Source: Branchiostoma belcheri (taxonomy: Eukaryota; Chordata; Leptocardii; Amphioxiformes; Branchiostomatidae). From it: a stretch of 64,000 nt of DNA. The notes below the pieces were generated by a model. It was not told the DNA's origin and ran no database searches. It saw nothing but the letters and a program-made list of their open reading frames with translations. Positions 13,270 through 23,370 of the stretch are shown piece after piece (the stretch's first letter is position 1; every line of letters starts with the position of its first letter). Position numbers and translations under genes: made by a program. Location of the stretch: the NCBI RefSeq assembly GCF_001625305.1, contig NW_017803853.1, positions 126,787 to 190,786 of the forward strand, written 5' to 3'.

Positions 13270-13498
13270 CATGACTTGTTACCTTAAACCTGTGACGTTT
13301 AGTCCTCGCCCCTTCCATGTCAAGGGTGAATCTTTGACATTTTAATTGTTTGACTCACAATAAGATTATTAATGACCGAACAAGGACGACTTCATTTCAT
13401 GCAGAAGTGAATCCATGGCGAACATACACATATATAGTCGCCTTTGTATTTGTTGCCTGCTAATATTGTAAAACACTCCGTTTTCGAACAGTTGCAGA
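13270..13498 (+). promoter_or_regulatory. Promoter of the four-cysteine peptide gene
   Basis: A TATA-like CATATATAG lies at about 13428-13436, some 65 bp before the ATG. Upstream sequence (TGACTCACAA, GACGACTTCATTTCA, TGCAGAAGTGA) is clearly homologous to the same part of each ~1.25 kb unit of the array. The promoter is therefore the terminal, diverged unit of that array. The transcription start is not known. Confidence 0.5.
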
Positions 13499-16408
13499 AT
13501 GAAGTTGTTCGTCTTTTTGGTTCTGCTGACCGTTCTGGCCAGTACTGAGGTAAGTGCTCTCGGTAATCATATCTCTTTTATTGAATTTCTAGTCATTTTT
13601 TTTTCAAATTTCAAAATGATCCTTTTATCTTTGTTTTAATGTTAATTTAATTCTCACTTAACTATTCTTAATCAATCATGTATACTGCATTAAATACAAA
13701 TGTACTTGCGTTGCTTGCTTCATACATGTTTGATCAGCTGACGTCTTGTTAAACAGTCTGATTCAATTTCTCTTAACTAGGCCGCTCCGGTGGTCAAACG
13801 TCAAATTTGGGGCTCGTAAGTAGACGACTATACTTTTTCCATGCACTATGTAAGTGAGGCGCTCGGGTTTGAGAAATCAGTGCGCCTGTTATCAAGTTCA
13901 AAATTCAACGTATAACTTTTAAAGATATTTCAATGTGTAATATTGAAGAGTCTAAAACTCAGCCCTGAGACTGCCATAATTTTCATATACATATGAAACG
14001 ACTATCATGAGAGTTCATCTGTGTTGGTAGTTACATGTTTGAAGTTAAACTTTTGGTCCAACACAAAAAAATTCTCTCACCTAGAGCTTTCGACCAGTCA
14101 CCAGATATCTTTGACCCAGTGTTGACGTCACACTTAAAAAAAGCCATGTGACAAGCTTCACTGGGTCAGTCTACTGAGGAAGACCAGAGTGACTGGTCGA
14201 AAACTGTAGGTGAGAGAATTTTTTGTGTTGGACCAAAAGTATAAAACGAATAAACCAGTCTTCTACAAAAGACAGACGGGGGAGAATGATGTGCAGGCCT
14301 GTTCTTCTTTGACAGGGAAGCGACCGATACAGTATAAAACTAAAAAGACTGACATTCAACTGCTTACTTTTACATCTTAAATCTCACGGCTTTTCCAAGA
14401 TCAGAGTGTACTAATGACATTCTAAATATCGTTATATCATTCTTATACGAAATATGCCTTGCACTCTGATAACATTTGTCAAACATATTATCTAAATACA
14501 AGTATTGATAAGACAATCCTGAAGATTTTGGGTAGATATATAGATCTGTATCTATATTAGCCGGTAGAACCGCCCTTCGGCGTAACACACCAGCTTCTGT
14601 ATCTGTATAGCCGGTAGAACCGCCCTTCGGCATAACACACCAGCTTCTGTATCTGTATAGCCGGTAGAACTGCCCTTCGGAGTAACACACCAGCTTCTGT
14701 ACCTGTATATAGCCGGTATAACCGCCCTTCAGCGTAACACACCAGCTTCTGTATCTGTATAGCCGGTAGAACTGCCCTTCGGAGTAACACACCAGCTTCT
14801 GTATCTGTATAGCCAGTAGAACCACCCTTCGGAGTAACACACCAGCTTCTGTATCTGTATAGCCGGTATAATCACCCTTCGGCACAACACACCAGCTTCT
14901 GTATCTGTATAGCCGGTATAACCGCTCTTCGGCATAACACAGCAGCTTCTGTGTATCTTGTTGTACATTGTATTTCTTTGTGTAACACAAAGTATGTGTC
15001 TTTATTTTGCTTTTACTGTGGGTTAATATGGCATATGGCTTTTCAGTTGCTTGCTCCTTTTTCTTTAAAAAATCGACGATGGTGGCCTTATGGCATCATC
15101 CACTTTGGATATAGTCCATGGGCCGTGACCGTTTTTTTTGTACCACCCAGACGGACCAGTGCTACCATAGATTTTTTTGAATCTGCAATAACCAAAGTTT
15201 ATTTTGGTGTATAATAGCAATTCTGTATGAGTAGCTTTCTTGGTGTTATCACGTGACCAAGTGACGTCATCAAAATGGACTTCGTGCCTTGGGACGAAAT
15301 CCAAAGGGCCGGGAAAAAATATCAAACATCAATAATTCTCATGCCACAGTAATCACAACACAATAGATTTGATAATCAGCCTGATGGGCCCTTTGGATTT
15401 CGTCCCAAGGCACGAGGTCCATTTTGATGACGTCACTTGGTCACGTGATAACACCAAGAAAGCTACTCATATAGACTTGCAATCATACATCAAAATAAAC
15501 TTTGGTTATTGCAGATTCAAAAAATCTATGGTAGCACTGGTCCGTCTTGGTGGTACAAAAAACGGTCTCGGCCCATGGACTAATAGCCATCTTTGTCTTT
15601 AGCCATCGTAACAAACTTTTTCTGTTTGTAGGTGCAATGCTGAATGCTACGGAGACAATTTGTCGGAGCCTACTAAGCAAGCTTGCAGGGTATGAGTGTT
15701 AAATGATTATACCCAGTCAAACCTGCCCTGGCTACCACCTCTTCAACCCGAATCTTACTGTATGGGGAAAAACTGAACCCATCATGCTTTCCGCAGAAAT
15801 AGTTTTTGGTGATTTTTAAGTATGTTTGGCTCCAATAATCTATTAGGGACAATTTGACATGATTATGTGTGAATAGTTTAATAACTTGGGGTCGTGTGGC
15901 GAAACGGCAGCGTGCGCGACTCGGAACCAAGAGGTCCCGAGTTCGAGTCCTGAGACGCCACCGATCTTGTGCCCTTGGGAAAAAGGCACTTAACACGACT
16001 TTCCCCACTAGACTCAAGTGAAAATGAGTATTGTCTGTCCAGTATTCGTTTCTATGTGCGGGACGCGACACCAGCAACAGCTGCCCCTGTTCAGTGTGTA
16101 TTGCACTGTTGCAATTTCAATAAATCAAATCAACTTATTAATAATCAACAATGTTCCAATCTCAGTTAAACAGTATGAGACGTTTTAAGACATGTATAAA
16201 AACAAAGTCATACAAGAAATAATTTGTTTTCGACAAAAATGTAAAAATGGCTTCTATTCATCTACGCCTGTGGCCAGTTTTGACCACATACGGAAATAAC
16301 ATTGTAATCGAAAAATCACAATCAAAAAACCGATACTAATTTCATGTTGTTGTTTTTCCTTCATTCAATTACCAGGGCATTTGCCCGCCTGGGGTGGTGA
16401 AAGACTGA
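13499..16408 (+). CDS. Small secreted four-cysteine peptide precursor
   Basis: Four exons join in frame: 13499-13549, 13781-13815, 15632-15689 and 16376-16408 (177 nt, 58 residues, TGA stop). Donors are GTAAGT, GTAAGT and GTATGA; all acceptors have pyrimidine tracts. Residues 1-17 form a hydrophobic signal peptide (KLFVFLVLLTVLA). A dibasic KR at 23-24 would release a 34-residue mature peptide beginning with Gln, which could cyclise to pyroglutamate. Its cysteines at 30, 34, 47 and 51 give C-x3-C-x12-C-x3-C, the spacing of two-disulfide helical hairpin (alpha-hairpinin-like) peptides. That family shares only spacing with this gene, so function is open: antimicrobial, hormone-like or other. 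Introns 2 and 3 hold a foldback element, a minisatellite, a long inverted repeat and a SINE. Confidence 0.72.
14007..14240. mobile_element. Penelope-type terminal-repeat foldback in intron 2
   Basis: Inverted arms (TTTTGGTCCAACACAAAAAA and inverse) at 14049-14100 and 14190-14240. The left arm extends to about 14007 and matches the right flank of the second copy at 63630-63955. The right arm carries a decayed hammerhead core at 14170-14210 (CTGAGGA, stem, GAAA) whose cleavage-site bases differ from the intact copy. Confidence 0.65.
14559..14960 (-). repeat. 50 bp minisatellite, about 8 copies
   Basis: Units begin at 14559, 14609, 14659, 14711, 14761, 14811, 14861 and 14911, each reading AGCCGGTAGAACCGCCCTTC and then a CACCAGCTTCTGTATCTGTA segment. 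The unit has no stop in any minus frame, which makes long overlapping frames with repeated Tyr/Arg motifs. A 50 bp period cannot keep one frame, so these are not genes. Single related units lie at 43997-44040 and 54505-54560. Confidence 0.92.
15067..15611. repeat. Long inverted repeat in intron 2 (arms ~230-240 bp)
   Basis: Left arm about 15067-15308 and right arm about 15384-15611 are near-perfect inverses (for example CCCTTTGGATTTCGTCCCAA on the right and its inverse on the left) with a ~75 bp centre. It looks like a foldback DNA transposon with no coding frame. Its right end is about 20 bp before exon 3 of the peptide gene. Confidence 0.85.
15888..16130 (+). mobile_element. tRNA-derived SINE in intron 3
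   Basis: The tRNA-like head shows an A box (GTGGCGAAACGGCAG) and a B box (GAGTTCGAGTCC), then the CCACCGATCTTGTGCCCTTG body shared with copies at 48150, 52000 and 54921. The head is not a tRNA gene because the same body follows it in every copy. The tail end is imprecise. Confidence 0.82.
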
Positions 16409-16679
16409 CAGCCACTTCCCAACGAAACGCTGAGCAGTACAAGCTGTGATGAATGTTCGCTCATCATCAGTGACACATCCGTTTTCTTTAAATAATGCAT
16501 ACAAATGCCAACAACCTCTACATGCAAGAACGGGAAAATGCGATATTTTTCTTTGAAATTATTCTGTATCCCTGGTCCATGCAACGTGCTAAATTGTTCT
16601 GTTTTTCATCATTTGACCCGCTCTGTAATTATTTCTGTATCTGTATCTATATACATCTAGCTCCAGACATTGTTTAAAG

Positions 16680-17141
16680 CTATCTAAATTCTAATGACAA
16701 TGCCCCTACTGTACTTGGTGACAGCGAGTTCCACTCTGCGATAGTTCTAGGAAAAAATGATTTCTTGAACACCTCAATCCTTGGTCGATAACTCTGGTAC
16801 TTGAAGGCATGGCTATTTCGTGTTCTCTTCTGGGCTGGTATTAGGTACTTAGTAGTTGGGACGTCCACCAGTTTATTAGTCATTTTGTACATCATGCATA
16901 GTCTGGACATTTTTCTTCCGTCTTCCAGTGACACCCAGTGTATGTTACTTTTCATTTCCGTTACACTAGCACCTCTTTCATAGTTGTTCATACAGAATTT
17001 TGCAGCTTGATTATGTACCCTTTCCAGTTTGTCTTTGTCTTTCTTTGTATATGGATCCCATACTGTCGCAGCATATTCTAGGTTCGGTCTTACAAGTGAG
17101 GTGTATGCAAGTGATTTTACTTTAGTTGTACGTTTGATCAC
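16680..17141 (-). mobile_element. LINE reverse-transcriptase C-terminal fragment
   Basis: A 153-codon minus-strand frame with typical non-LTR thumb and C-terminal motifs: SLVRPNLEYAATVWDPY, KLERVHNQAAKF and SFFPRTIAEWNSLS. No palm domain remains. It follows the peptide gene tail; 16409-16680 holds only the probable 3' untranslated region and debris. Confidence 0.85.
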
Positions 17142-17595
17142 TTACAGCTACGACAGCCTTCCCGCATACTCCTTGCTGTTTAATGCAGGAGTTTTACCAT
17201 GGACGTGCGAATTTGTAATACAAAGGAAGTTTTAACTAGCTTTCAAGTGCGCGGAGAATCAAAACAAATTATTTCATAATAGCTATCCCTTGGTGTATTC
17301 GTCTAGACTTGGCTAGACAATAGCTTTGCTCTTGGGTGCTATCTCCGTCTGCAAGAAACGAATAAAGGCAAGCTAGGGGACAGGGCAGTGGACAGTTGTT
17401 GAGAGCTGAAAGTCGACAATCTGTTCTGAGCTGAGAGTCCCGGTCCCCGGCGATGTTGTGCGGCAAAAGTTCTGTGTCCCGTGTCTGTCGTTTCTTCGTG
17501 AAGTCCCTCTAGCACCATCTCAAAGAATCCAGGGTTCCAATACAACATCAGGCCTCGCACACATCTACATCCAGAATCTATGGCAATTTTATTAA
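17142..17595. other. No recognisable gene
   Basis: Short frames on both strands only. I see no domain, RNA gene or defined repeat. Confidence 0.4.
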
Positions 17596-17990
17596 GGCGA
17601 CAGAAAGTAAATTTTATGGCATGGATGACATCCTTCACAGACTCCAAATCTAATGTGAGCGGGCGAAAAAAACAAGGTTCCTACAGTTTAAAATTTTGAC
17701 TCAATCATTGTACAAATAGTTTTAATTCAGTGGGAACATCACATATACACAGCCAGAATCACATATTACTGCGTCAAAGTAAGAAACAAAACATTAAAAC
17801 AGATGCTTTTCTTGTCTCTTCTCTTCATAGTTATCTGCCATCCACCTTCCGGCATGGCAACAGGCATCTTTGCTTATTTTCGGCATGGTGACCACTGTCA
17901 GAAGGCAACAAAATTTCTTTTTTTTTTTCAAAATCAGGCGAAAATTAATGCGCACGCTGATGTCATCCATAAAAATTACTTGCTGTGGCC
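17596..17990. mobile_element. Harbinger-like MITE, copy 1
   Basis: Ends GGC(C/G)ACAG...CTGTGGCC with near-terminal ATGGATGACATCC inverted motifs, flanked by TAA at 17593-17595 and 17991-17993. A 3 bp TAA/TTA duplication is the PIF/Harbinger habit. Non-coding. Other copies are listed from 22167 to 59829. Confidence 0.75.
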
Positions 17991-18411
17991 TAAGTTCATA
18001 TCCGCGGTAAAATCCACTTTTGATGTGAAAACGTGGTTCCATTGCCATTGCCCTCTATATCTAAACAACGTTAAAAACATAGCACACAACTTTCCATCGG
18101 GACGAGTGAAAGCTTCATACAATGTCATATACACGACAATTACGGTGTAGAAGAAAAGTCAGTAATCCGATCATAGAGCCGTGAAGATACAAAACGTAAC
18201 ATTAAAATCATCAAGGTAATATCACAGAAAGAGATAGGTTATTTAAAATGGTCACCAAAATGTTCCCTACCTTTATTCACCTTCCCAGGCTACAAAAAAC
18301 TGCTTTTCTATTAACACCTCCCAATTCATATGTCTCGCAAAATTTCGGCCATTTCATGATCATACTCCACTGCACACGGAAAAGAAATCAAACCCAACAA
18401 TAACTACAAAA
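17991..18411. other. No recognisable gene
   Basis: Intergenic sequence between a MITE and the Penelope-like element. Only short frames are present. Confidence 0.4.
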
Positions 18412-18462
18412 TGTATACGCCAAAACGTAGTTACTCAAACAACTGGATATGATTTTGAAAAC

Positions 18463-18504
18463 GTCAGACGTTTCAGCTAGTATCTACTAGCTTTCGTCAG
18501 TGAC
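18463..18504 (-). ncRNA. Hammerhead ribozyme motif of the Penelope-like element
   Basis: Read on the minus strand: GTCA, then CTGACGA, an 8 bp helix II (AGCTAGTA with a GA loop), GAAA, CGTC and TGAC. GTCA pairs with TGAC as helix I, and A-C with G-U as a 2 bp helix III before the cleavable C. All invariant core bases are present. Penelope-like elements are known to carry such minimal hammerheads. Activity is inferred, not shown. Confidence 0.72.
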
Positions 18505-18565
18505 TGAGAGACCAGAGGGGAAATGCAGGTTTAAAAGCACAACCTATTGATTTATATGCAAGGTC

Positions 18566-18973
18566 AACATCACTATTCCGTATGTCCAAGGAGTATCTGA
18601 GAAACTCCGACGGATCTTCCAAAACTTCAACATAGCCACTAACTTCAAACCTCACTCAACCCTCAGACAAAGACTGGTACACCCTAAGGACCGACCTCAC
18701 AAAGGTACCAAGGCGAATGTTATTTACCGACCTAGTGCCAACGGCTACTCCTCAGCTATTTTCAACCACCTACAACACAACCAGGGTCACTCTTTCAAAC
18801 TCGAGTCCACGGATATCTTAGACCGCGAAACACGCTGGTGGGAACGGGGTGTTAAAGAGGCAATATATGAAAGAATGTACAACCCCACCCTCAACAGGGA
18901 AGGGGGGCTACTAGTCGATCTTTCCGGCACTTGGGATTTGGCACTCCCAACCCCGAGGACAGACAACACTTAA
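18566..18973 (+). pseudogene. Penelope-like C-terminal segment (connector and partial GIY-YIG)
   Basis: The plus frame begins IPYVQGVSEKLRRIF, the usual segment after Penelope RT, followed by TLRQRLVHPKD. It ends with a GIY-YIG tail pattern ([18 protein letters not shown], then NREGG). The GIY and YIG strands themselves are missing, so an internal deletion has removed the nuclease core. It lies in the opposite sense to the RT half at 19152-20852. Confidence 0.75.
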
Positions 18974-19151
18974 GCTCCTGTTCTGTATAACAGGAGCTGT
19001 CAGACTAATTTGCATAATTTTGTCTTGACTTGTCTGACTTTTGTTCCTTTTTCGACTTTCAAAAATTTGTCTTCACTTTATTTGCATATCAATCAACATG
19101 TTGTACTTATAAACCTGCTTTCCCCTCTGGTCTCTCAGTCACTGACGAAAG

Positions 19152-20852
19152 CTACGGAATAGTGATGTTGGCCTTGTTTTTGTTGGTCAATGGTTTGCAC
19201 TTCTGGGTTTTCTTAGACTGATCTGAAGGTTTGAGCGCTTTGTTGAAAGTCCAGTTTTGGTAGCCACATTTAGCCAGGGCACCTCGGAGGTGTCTATGTT
19301 CGTCCGTTTTGGCTTGGTCTGAAGTGATAATGTTGTCTGCACGATGGAAGAGAGTTTTGATCACTGCTAGTTTGTGTTCCAAAGGGTGGTGGGAATCAAA
19401 GGCCAGGTACTGATCAGTGTGGGTTGGTTTCCTGTACACTTCGAAACGAAGGTTACCATCTTCCTCTACGATAGTTTTGGTGTCTAGGAAAGGGAGCATG
19501 TTGCCATGACTTGGCTCCTGTGTGAACTTGATGCTGTCATCTATCTGGTTGATGTGGTCAAAGAAGTCAGCAGCTACCCTCTTTTTCAATCTGCACCAAG
19601 TGTCATCTACATATCGAAACCAGTTGGCCGGGGGAGTGTCATTGAAAGTGCTGAGGGCTTTGTTTTCAAACTTTTCCATGTACAGGTTTACAACAATTGG
19701 TGAGACTGGTGATCCCATAGCACAGCCGTGCATTTGTTGGTAGAACTGTCCTTTGTAGGTAAAGTATGTGCATCCTAAGCAGAGTTCTAGTAGCTCACAA
19801 ACTTGGTCAACGGATAGGTTGGTTCTATCTGCAAGTGTATCGTCGGTTTCCAAGGCTTCCCTGACTACTGACACTGCTTCCTTAGGTGGTACATAGTATG
19901 GAGGTGAAAAGTAAGCACACGTCATACGAAGTGATGGTTTCATCATCCTCTACATGAATGTCTTTGATTTTGTTGACAAAGTCGGCACTATTCTGTACAT
20001 GGTGCTGAGATTTCCCCACTAGTGGTCCCAAAATCTTGGCTAGAAAACCTGCTAACTCATAGGTGACAGAGCCTATACTGGAGACTATGGGTCGTAGAGG
20101 GACACTTTGTTTGTGAATTTTGGGAAGGCCGTAGAAAGCAGGGGGTTGTTCCGTTGTGGGATTGAGTTTAGGTAGGTGGGGCGATCCAGAACTCCTTCAG
20201 TTTGCAATTTCTTGAGAGCTGAACTGATTTTCCCTTTAAACTTGTTAGTGGGGTCCTTTTTCAAGGGCGTGTAGGTGTCTTTGTCTCCCAATAGGTCCTG
20301 TACCTTCCTGTCGTACTGCTCCCTGTCTAAGACTACTGTGCATCTGCCCTTATCTGCAGGAAGAATCAATATGTCTTGATTGGTGGCCAAATCTTTGAGA
20401 GCGGTACGTTCTTCCCGTGTGATGTTACTAGTAGGGGGTTTGGAGACTTTCAGGGTGGTAGCTACTTTGGTGCGCAAGGCTTCAGCTTGTCTCTGTGGTA
20501 ATCGTGCCCGACGAATTGCTGACTCGGTTTCTGTGACAATGTCAATGCTGGGAATCTTGTCGGGTGCTACTGCAAAATTTAGACCTTTAGAAAGCAGTGA
20601 TTTCTCTGGTTCTGTGAGAGTATGGCTACTTAGGTTTTTTACCCACCTCTCGTCGGTTTTGGCCTGTGTAGTGGTTTTGGGTTCGGAACTGCAATTTCTT
20701 TTGCAATTGTTTGATCTCCAATTTGGGTCACTATCTGCTGCGCTAATAGTCTTCTTTTGCTGTAAACGATCAAATTTGGTCTTCTGTCTGTCTTTTCCCT
20801 TCTCCCTCAGTAGTTTTTCAAGGTTAGATTTCCTCGCGTTTAGACCGTCCAA
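19152..20852 (-). pseudogene. Penelope-like reverse transcriptase, frameshifted
   Basis: Two main frames: 20852-20085 (N-terminal part with LTEPEKSLLSKGLNFA and PADKGRCTVVLD) and 19946-19152 (RT with MGSPVSPIVVNLYME, the catalytic YVDD and a YRKPTHTDQYL segment). The 19946-20085 stretch still encodes RT sequence in another frame (SSIGSVTYELAGFLAK), so there is at least one frameshift. This is a dead copy of a telomerase-related RT. It stops where the inverted C-terminal segment begins. Confidence 0.85.
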
Positions 20853-21222
20853 TTTGTAGTTGATCTGTCTTACCCTTTCGTTTAGTAGTTTTCTTTCTGC
20901 GTTGAAGATGATCTTGTTGGCGTTGAAGCCTCTGATGGAAGTTTTTAGGCGTAGGCTGGTGGGTGTGATACTTACCTTGAGGCAGCGTAGACTGAAGCGT
21001 AGATGATTCCGGAAATCTGCAATCTTCCTGCTGGTCTTCTCCAGATGGAGTGGATACTAGCTGAAGCGTCTGACGTTTTCAAAATTATATCCAGTTGCTT
21101 GATTAACTGTTTTTTGGCGTATCGTATTACCTGGATGTCTAACCTTCATCGACGTACATACTAAATACACTAAAAATCAGATAATAAATACACTACCTCA
21201 GTCATATCAAGATCACTCCTAC

Positions 21223-21414
21223 CTTTACAGTGACACAATAGGGTATTTCCTGACCACACGCCAGGCCATACACACGTCAGGAAGGGGTCTCCGGATATTT
21301 CCATGGCGTACCCTCTCTCGTTGTAACATCGGTAGTAGCAGCTCTCTCCGAGGGTGTATGGTGGAACACAGCCGGACATTTTGGTGCAGGGCCGGTCAGG
21401 TGGATTTCCACAAA
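21223..21414 (-). CDS. Orphan sushi/CCP domain exon
   Basis: A 192 bp minus-strand exon (64 codons) with acceptor TTCCAG and donor GTAGGA, both introns in phase 1, as is typical of sushi exons. It shows VCGNPP, GESCYYRCY and GVWSGNTLLC, matching the four-cysteine, Trp-containing CCP module used in extracellular binding proteins. I found no partner exon nearby on this strand. The downstream side is occupied by the Penelope-like element, so this is either one exon of a gene with very large introns or a relic. Confidence 0.55.
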
Positions 21415-21884
21415 CTGGAACTACAGTAGAAAACTCTATCCTGAGAAGAATCCCGTCCTTCCGTACAGCCGCTGAAGGTCTGGAAACAGAGAGTCCTGTT
21501 CGCTACAGAAACCTGCTGCAAACTCAGCTTTCCGATCGCACAGGGCTGGGAAAACTTCCCTTCTAAACCGACCCGGTCTTTCGCACTTCTTTTCTCTCTC
21601 CTTAGCCTAGCAGCGACTTCAAGACTTTTACTCCAACTCAAGAACCGCCAAGACGGAAGACAGTCGAGTTGGCACCGTTACTTGGACGTGTATCCGCCTT
21701 ACACTGCGTCTTTAAGGAACTGGGCTATTAAAGACTCCTTGAGCCAAAAATAGCGCCTAGCATGACGAGACTGTATGAAGGAATAACCGATCTCAGTACT
21801 GGTGTCCTGACGTCACTTGGAATAGTCCAATGATGTAAAGGGGGTTATAGGGCACAAGTGTTTATCATAGATTTCTCGCGTATC

Positions 21885-22063
21885 AAGTTCTAGCTGGCCA
21901 ATTTTACAGATCTTCTACCTTCATATAGACTTAAGTGTGATACAAATGAGCTATCATGCAGCCAAAGAAGGAACGAGAAAGAAATGGACGGGTTTAAGAA
22001 AGTTCAGTGGTAGTAGTATTTGGCATTATGCATTGCGCGCAGTTCTGCAAAGCCTCGCAAGGT
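21885..22063 (+). repeat. ~180 bp repeat shared with 39605-39798
   Basis: CTAGCTGGCCAATTTTACAG through TGCATTGCGCGCAGTTCT recurs in the same order upstream of the NHL fragment. The sequence between the sushi exon and this repeat (21415-21884) shows nothing I can name. Confidence 0.7.
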
Positions 22064-22166
22064 GGTAGACGGTGACCTTACATACATGTATCTAGGGTGT
22101 TTCGGACGAGAAATCCAATAGCTGTAGCTAGAAAAACAGAAAACAAGGACAAGCATTTTAACGTTA

Positions 22167-22591
22167 GGCCACAGTAAGTATTTTCTTATGGATGACATCA
22201 GCGCGCGCATTAATTTTCTCCTGATTTTGGAAAAAAAAAAGAAATTTTGTTCCTTCTGACAGTGGTCAATATGCCGAAAATGGGCAAAGATGTCAGTTGC
22301 CATGCCGGAAGGTGGATGACAGATAACTATGAAGAGAGGAGACTAGAAAAGGCTCTGATGTAATGTTTTGTTTCTTTCTTTGATGCAGTGATTTGTGATG
22401 CTGGCTGTGTATATGGGATGTTCCCACTAAATGAAAACCATTTGTACAATGATTGAGTCAAACTTTTAAAATGTAGGAACTTTTTTTTTTCGGCCGGTCT
22501 TGTTTTTTTTCGCCCGCTCGCATTAGATTTGGAGTCTGTGGAGGATGTCATCCATGAAATTTACTTGCTGTAGCCTTTACTTGCTGTAGCC
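22167..22591. mobile_element. Harbinger-like MITE, copy 2
   Basis: TTA flanks at 22164-22166 and 22592-22594. The right terminus carries a small tandem duplication of TTTACTTGCTGTAGCC. Orientation is opposite to copy 1. Confidence 0.75.
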
Positions 22592-23370
22592 TTAGAGAAT
22601 GCGGCTTAAACCCTTTGATAAACACGCTATATATTTAACAACCATCTCACACTAACCACAGCCAATATCCCGGCACATCGTGCTGAGGTCATTCACCCCG
22701 TTAAGACGGATTACGTCATCGCGCGCGCTATGAATCATGGGAGACCTACCGAAACTGTCTTCTCACCTGCGGGCGCAATGGGCATGCTCGTTCTTTAAGA
22801 CGCCGTGGGACCTCACCTGTGCGTCTTGTGACGTCAAAACCAACAGTTTTTGGTTACTGAGAAGTTTGAGAACCTTGCAGAGGTCTTAAAGATCGGGAAA
22901 AGGTCCCCAAGCTCTCCCAAGACACGTCTGGAAAAGTTCTAGGTAAACCCGGAAGTAACAGGTGTGTATAGCTCTAGGTGCCCTTGACAAGAGTAGCAGG
23001 ATATGAAGTACACACACTTACTAATAGACATTTTAGCATATTTCTCCAGCATACAGATAGACTGTTGATGTTAAATGAATTATTAAGTATCGACGCTACG
23101 TTTGGATGGCTTTGATGGTATTTAAAATCATGATATTTTCGCTCCTTCGAACTGATGCTTTAGAGGTTGTGATTGTAAATAAGGCTTGTGCTGGCGAAAT
23201 TTCCACGCGATGGTTGTAAATAGGCAGTAGTAAGGCGGTTCAATTGCTTGGAACATACAACGTTAGTATCTTTACGTCTGTGTGTGTTTCTGCGATACAG
23301 GAAAGGAATCTAGCTGGCCTTAGTGCATCAGGTGTCACCGGGCAGGTTCTGCATGTAGCACGGTCTGCCT
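22592..23370 (+). other. Upstream region of the ankyrin-glycosyltransferase gene
   Basis: Contains a TTACGTCATC near 22709 and a GC-rich patch, but no TATA box that I can place. The 5' untranslated region and promoter presumably lie here. Confidence 0.35.

Larger units (their letters stand above)
2555..13450 (+). repeat. Tandem array of ~1.25 kb units, last unit is a gene promoter
   Basis: A landmark segment (AAAGGTTTGTC and flanks) recurs near 3137, 4391, 5644, 8913, 11075 and 12278. The spacing is about 1254, 1253, 1254 (after removing the inserted LINE), 1247 (after removing the MITE) and 1203 bp. Each unit holds two diverged subrepeats about 395 bp apart, both centred on a CTTCTGGNTTCTTCCTAC motif, and a segment homologous to 13270-13450 directly before the peptide gene. 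Unit 1 (from 2555) is a short form that looks like a fusion of the two subrepeats. Repeated 60-63 codon frames occur in every unit on both strands, but they shift frame between copies (for example around 11530), so I do not call them genes. Confidence 0.9.
18412..21128. mobile_element. Rearranged Penelope-like retroelement
   Basis: Inverted ends (18412-18487 and 21050-21128) share ACAACTGGATAT and GAAAACGTCAGACG segments. Inside are a plus-strand C-terminal frame (18566-18973) and minus-strand N-terminal and RT frames (19152-20852). The two halves of the coding region meet head to head: both read the same ACATCACTATTCCGTA before diverging. One terminal repeat (minus sense) is whole and holds a hammerhead motif. 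A second, in plus sense, is split at helix II, with its 5' half at 19138-19154 and 3' half at 21054-21074. Confidence 0.85.

Noticed and set aside
14559-14960. CRISPR-like direct repeats
   Set aside because: Contiguous tandem units with no unique spacers, and the window is clearly a metazoan genome.
14370-14990. Long minus-strand frame with repeated Tyr/Arg/Cys/Trp motifs
   Set aside because: Product of the 50 bp minisatellite; overlapping frames are open in all three phases and the period is not a multiple of three.
15904-15962. tRNA gene
   Set aside because: The A and B boxes belong to a SINE head: the same non-tRNA body follows in at least five copies in the window.
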